Part shown: piece after piece, positions 6,806 through 9,493 of the stretch
How positions within the stretch are numbered: the first letter of the stretch is position 1
Layout: each line of letters starts with the position of its first letter
Origin: an uncultured bacterium
GTDB lineage: Bacteria > Verrucomicrobiota > Kiritimatiellia > RFP12 > UBA1067
Direction: 5' to 3'
Assembly: GCA_902779075.1 (NCBI GenBank)
Contig: CACZAK010000168.1
Span: 1-9,493, forward strand
Length of the DNA: 9,493 nucleotides
Notes under the pieces: generated by a model
Databases searched by the model: none
Seen by the model: only the letters and a program-made list of their open reading frames with translations
What the model was told of the DNA's origin: nothing
Program-made: the position numbers and the translations under genes

Positions 6806-9097
6806 TCACTTGACGGGTTTCAAAACTTCTCCCAGAACTTTGCGGAACCTCTCCGCCGTGCGCGGCTGGGTCGGCTTCAACGATTCAAGCGGCTTCGCCT
6901 TGGCGGCGCCGCGGACCTTGTCATAGTCGGGCTTGGAAGTAAAGGCAGCAGCCTTGCGGTCGCCGGACTCCACGGCCTTCGCAAGCCGTTCCGCCATCGC
7001 CTTTACGGTCGGCACGACGACATGCCGCACCACCTCGTACTGATGGCTCAGACAGTACCGGTTGGCGGCATTCTCGAAGAGCGTCTTGGTGAAAGCGGGG
7101 TTCTTCACCTTCTCGATTGCGTCGAGCCGCTGGTACGATTCCCAGAGCGAGTAGTCGGTGTGCAGGGCGAGGATATCCGCGAACGTGTCGCAGAGTTTGG
7201 CAAGTTCGTGGGCGCGGCGCGGGAGCTCCTTCCCGTCGTATTCGCCGCGTCGCCATTTGGCGATGTCGCGCCCAAGCTCGTCCGTGCGCAAGGCGATAAA
7301 CCTGTCGAACACCATGCGCACAATGTCAACGGTGTCGCGGCGGACGAACTCGCCCTCCCACGGCACGTCTGCGAGCGTACCGAGCGCCGCCATTGCATCG
7401 GCAACGGGCTTCGCCCACGTGCCGGAACGCCTTACGCACCCCTTCTTTTCGAAGCCGAAGAACATCAAGTGCTGCATGGCATTGAGACACCAGCTGCTGT
7501 CCGCGTCCATACGGCGCAGATGCGACGCCGGAAGAACCGCTTTCCAGACGGACTTCATACTTCCGGCGCTGTCGCCATACCGGCTCGCGCAAAACTCATC
7601 CAGCACCACATCGTGCGGAATGGCCTTCTTCGACCAGGCGTTCGCGGTGTAGTAGCGGAGGAACAGCGTGTCGGTGTGACTTGACTCCGGCCAGAATATC
7701 CACCCGACGCAGGCGGGGTCGTTTTCCACAAGTTCGCGCCGCTTCTCGATGAACGGGTAATCAGCGCGCGCGTCAAGGGCGGACTCAAACGCAAGGAACG
7801 TGGAATACGTGTAGGGGAACTTGCCCATCACGTCCCAGTTCGTGAAATTGCTCTTCGCCTCGCGGAAGTCGCCTTCGTAGTCCCAGAGTATCACCTGGTT
7901 CTTGTCAAGCGTGCCGAGCAGTTCCTTGACCTCGTTGGTTTTCCAGGAGCCATAGAAATCCCATCCGGCGAGCAGAACCTTCGCGTCGGGATAGTCGCGT
8001 TTCGCGCGGAAAAGGAACTTGTTCAGCGCCTCCACCTTCAAGTCGAAGTTCGCCTTGCGGTCCTTGAAGCACTGGCGCTCGCCAAGCCCAATGGTGTGGA
8101 GGAGACGCGGCGCGGGCGCGTCCTTGCCGTACGCGTCAACAGCCGTCGTCGTGAGCTTCCAGTACGCATCAGCCCACTTGTCGTCGCGTATGTCCCATAC
8201 GCGCAGATGGGGTTCGCCATGCGTGGAGCCGACCTGCGGAAGGAACGGCGGCTTCATGTTCACAAGGAAGTCGTCGGGCGTGGGGGAATACCAGTGGGAC
8301 ATCGTGCCGAAGTCCTCCGGCATCATCAGCCCGCGGTCGAAGGCGTACTGCTGGAGACGGCGGCGAAGTTCGCCCCTGTACTGGAGGCTCCAGAAGAGAG
8401 TTCGGTCGTTGTAGCTTCCGTACATGCCGCGCTGCGGCTTTGCAGGGTCGGGATACGGACACGCCTCCGGGAACGTCCGCTGGAAGAGATCGTCCTGTCC
8501 GATGCGAAGCATCAGCACGTTGACGCGGCGTTTGAGCGCCCAGTCGATCTCGCGTTTCCAGTCATCCGGCCCCCAGTGTTCCGCCTGGAAGCGCGTAAGG
8601 CCGCGATGCGCGAAGTAGCGGATGGCGCGGTACTCGAAGTGCGCCTCCTCGTGGATGTCGAGTCCGGAGAGGTCGATGGTGTCCTTCTTCGGCACCACGT
8701 CGCCGTCCCAGAACCAATGGCATCCGCCGCGGCGTTCAAGAAGGTCGTAGAGACCGTACCACACACTGCGTAGATTCGAGCCTGTAATCGTGACATACTG
8801 GTAGGGCGCGGCCTCTGGACGCGCCGTATCGGCGGGGCGAGGACGCCCCGCCCTACCTCTTTCCGTCACAATGCTGTACGCATCCCTGCCGCTCTTCGAC
8901 ACCTTGGGATCGATTGCAAACTCGACACACCCCTTCGGGGCGTCCTTTCCGGTTATCTGCCTGTAGTACTTTGCGAATTCAGCTCGCTGAAATGTAAAAG
9001 CATCGGATGACTCCGCGTTGGCCGAGGATGCAAATACGGCCAACATAACAAATACGGCGAGTCTGCTGCCGATTGACTTGCTTCTTGCTGTGTCCAT
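6806..9097 (-). CDS. Secreted GH89-like glycoside hydrolase (alpha-N-acetylglucosaminidase family)
   Basis: 763 aa from ATG 9097, preceded by AAAAGGAA about 9 nt upstream, to TGA 6806-6808. An upstream in-frame codon at 9175 would put 26 residues before the signal peptide. Residues 1-28 are a Sec signal ending ANA. Residues about 33-150 resemble the N-terminal alpha/beta domain of GH89/GH67-type enzymes (ITGSNLRSVWYGLYDLLE). About 155-490 looks like the NAGLU TIM barrel: DDWKREIDWALKRRVNVLML (178-197) matches the W-REIDW motif, and VGWIFWPESS (464-473) aligns with the VGTGMAPEG segment that carries the human NAGLU nucleophile. E471 and E340 (in GLGER) are therefore candidate catalytic glutamates. 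The C-terminal about 270 residues are mostly helical, as in GH89. NAGLU-family enzymes remove terminal alpha-GlcNAc, for example from mucin or heparan-type glycans. A DUF4838-type relative is the main alternative. First gene of the operon; a palindromic element encodes residues 81-99. Confidence 0.68.
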   Translation of the reverse strand: MDTARSKSIGSRLAVFVMLAVFASSANAESSDAFTFQRAEFAKYYRQITGKDAPKGCVEFAIDPKVSKSGRDAYSIVTERGRAGRPRPADTARPEAAPYQYVTITGSNLRSVWYGLYDLLERRGGCHWFWDGDVVPKKDTIDLSGLDIHEEAHFEYRAIRYFAHRGLTRFQAEHWGPDDWKREIDWALKRRVNVLMLRIGQDDLFQRTFPEACPYPDPAKPQRGMYGSYNDRTLFWSLQYRGELRRRLQQYAFDRGLMMPEDFGTMSHWYSPTPDDFLVNMKPPFLPQVGSTHGEPHLRVWDIRDDKWADAYWKLTTTAVDAYGKDAPAPRLLHTIGLGERQCFKDRKANFDLKVEALNKFLFRAKRDYPDAKVLLAGWDFYGSWKTNEVKELLGTLDKNQVILWDYEGDFREAKSNFTNWDVMGKFPYTYSTFLAFESALDARADYPFIEKRRELVENDPACVGWIFWPESSHTDTLFLRYYTANAWSKKAIPHDVVLDEFCASRYGDSAGSMKSVWKAVLPASHLRRMDADSSWCLNAMQHLMFFGFEKKGCVRRSGTWAKPVADAMAALGTLADVPWEGEFVRRDTVDIVRMVFDRFIALRTDELGRDIAKWRRGEYDGKELPRRAHELAKLCDTFADILALHTDYSLWESYQRLDAIEKVKNPAFTKTLFENAANRYCLSHQYEVVRHVVVPTVKAMAERLAKAVESGDRKAAAFTSKPDYDKVRGAAKAKPLESLKPTQPRTAERFRKVLGEVLKPVK
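8800..8857. repeat. 58-bp double-hairpin palindromic element inside the GH89-like gene
   Basis: The element is bounded by perfect 9-bp inverted termini (GGTAGGGCG at 8800-8808 and CGCCCTACC at 8849-8857). On the minus strand it forms two GC hairpins: GGCGGGGCG-TCCT-CGCCCCGCC (perfect) and GGCGCGTCC-AGA-GGCCGCGCC (one interruption). It starts exactly at a codon boundary and is read through in frame, giving an Arg/Pro/Ala/Gly-rich segment at residues 81-99 between two conserved-looking strands. The layout is that of a REP/MITE-like mobile repeat which has inserted into a coding sequence. Confidence 0.82.
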
Positions 9098-9357
9098 GCT
9101 TGTTGTTCCTTTTGAAAATTGATTGTATAACGAGACACGCAAGCCGCGAGGCGCGGTCTGCGTCTCTCGTCTCACGTCGTTAAAGGGGGCTGTGGAGGCC
9201 GTCAGGCCATGAGGGGGGTATTTGCGCCATGCGCGGACGCGCCACGGGGCGTCTGTGCGTGGTTATACGCGGCGTCGTTTCCGATGCCGTTCCATGCCTC
9301 CTCACTGGCGTCATTTGCGATTTACCGTTCAACGTCGTTGGTCTCCCAAAGAAGATG
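9098..9357 (-). promoter_or_regulatory. Long 5' leader of the operon
   Basis: If transcription starts near 9357, about 260 nt precede the GH89-like start codon. It contains AT-rich sequence around the ribosome binding site (9098-9130) and a strong hairpin (9131-9169). Farther upstream is a C-rich segment including a run of six C near 9213-9218. I recognise no known riboswitch and no small gene with a plausible Shine-Dalgarno. The length allows post-transcriptional control, but that is inference. Confidence 0.45.
9131..9169 (-). promoter_or_regulatory. 39-nt leader hairpin upstream of the GH89-like start
   Basis: On the minus strand CGAGAGACGCA pairs with TGCGTGTCTCG (10 of 11 pairs). An inner stem CCGCG/CGCGG closes a three-base CCT loop, separated by a 2-nt internal loop. 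No T-run follows, so it is not an intrinsic terminator. It ends 33 nt before the ATG. It shares the word TCTGCGTCTCT with the dispersed ACGCAGAGA element in 1762-1791, so part of it may be repeat-derived. Confidence 0.65.
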
Positions 9358-9363
9358 GGCGGT

Positions 9364-9393
9364 ATGATAGCACATCCTTCTATGATTTGTCAA
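9364..9393 (-). promoter_or_regulatory. Promoter of the three-gene operon
   Basis: TTGACA (9393-9388) is followed after 18 nt by TATCAT (9369-9364), with TG one base before the -10. The layout is identical to the ATPase promoter (same -35, same 18-nt spacing, same extended -10), with one mismatch in the -10. It overlaps the last codons and the stop of the upstream gene. The predicted +1 is near 9357. Confidence 0.72.
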
Positions 9394-9493
9394 TCCCCCA
9401 CGCGGCGCTTTGGATTTCGACCTCCTCGATGGAGGCGAGCTTGTTGGGGGAGACGTCGTCTATCTCAATCAGGACGTACCGCGTGCGGGCGGG
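9380..9493 (-). CDS. 3' end of an upstream gene, F5/8 type C (discoidin)-like C-terminus
   Basis: An open frame enters from the window edge and gives 37 codons ending at TAG (9382-9380). It contains TRYVLIEIDD and LASIEEVEIQSA. The pattern R-Y-V-x-I-E-I ... L-A-x-I-x-E-V-E-I is what the last strands of discoidin-like carbohydrate-binding domains look like, where RYVRIE...LAEIEVYG is usual. The 5' part lies outside the window, so the main function of the protein is unknown. Reading the same strand directly upstream of the operon, it may belong to the same glycan-use locus. The stop falls inside the spacer of the next promoter. Confidence 0.6.
   Translation of the reverse strand, partial: PARTRYVLIEIDDVSPNKLASIEEVEIQSAAWGIDKS

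Noticed and set aside
6783..6809. GTG at 6809 as start of the surface protein
   Set aside because: It would overlap the preceding stop and add an Arg/Lys-rich nonapeptide; ATG 6782 has a strong AAGGAG at good spacing and begins a normal signal peptide.
6575..7684. A 369-aa open frame on the plus strand over the junction of the surface-protein and GH89-like genes
   Set aside because: It is antisense to two well-supported genes and has no recognisable domain; long shadow frames are expected at this GC content.
9180..9320. A short leader peptide frame in the 5' leader of the operon
   Set aside because: No properly spaced Shine-Dalgarno precedes any of its ATG codons; the GAGGAGG near 9303 is only one base from an ATG.

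Overview
The window is GC-rich and every gene I can support reads on the minus strand. Three exported proteins carry Sec or Tat signals. One has a long, Gly/Ser/Thr-rich beta-strand region with autotransporter-associated (PATR-like) repeats. Short palindromic repeats occur both between genes and inside one. This combination, with a glycoside hydrolase and a discoidin-like C-terminus, is typical of polysaccharide- or mucin-degrading Kiritimatiellota/Verrucomicrobiota-type bacteria. That assignment is an inference from style; no taxonomic marker gene is present.

Layout from the right-hand end, in the direction of transcription. (1) 9380-9493: the last 37 codons of an upstream gene, resembling the end of an F5/8 type C (discoidin) domain. 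(2) 9364-9393: a promoter, TTGACA-18-TATCAT with an extended -10, overlapping the end of that gene. It is followed by a leader of about 260 nt ending in a strong 39-nt hairpin just before the ribosome binding site. (3) 6806-9097: a secreted GH89-like (alpha-N-acetylglucosaminidase family) protein whose coding sequence contains an in-frame 58-bp palindromic element. (4) 3276-6782: a 1168-aa exported surface protein with an ABAB array of an unrecognised module followed by a beta-helix-like region. (5) 1936-3264: a Tat-exported ComEC-like metallo-beta-lactamase-fold hydrolase. Genes 3-5 are separated by 23 and 11 nt and very probably form one operon. A rho-independent terminator at 1476-1516 is the likely end of the transcript. 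(6) 1284-1935: a repeat-rich intergenic region holding that terminator, several related palindromes and a 23-bp tandem array. (7) 3-1283: a AAA-type ATPase with a DUF4143/PD-(D/E)XK-like C-terminus. It has its own fully consensus promoter placed so close to the ATG that the mRNA should be essentially leaderless.

The operon looks like an export-directed glycan-processing set: a glycosidase, a large adhesin-like or scaffold-like protein, and a periplasmic or extracellular metallohydrolase. The ATPase is a separate transcription unit. The least explained items are the four-copy module in the surface protein, the promoter-proximal 23-bp iterons next to a leaderless ATPase gene, and the palindromic element inside the glycosidase gene.
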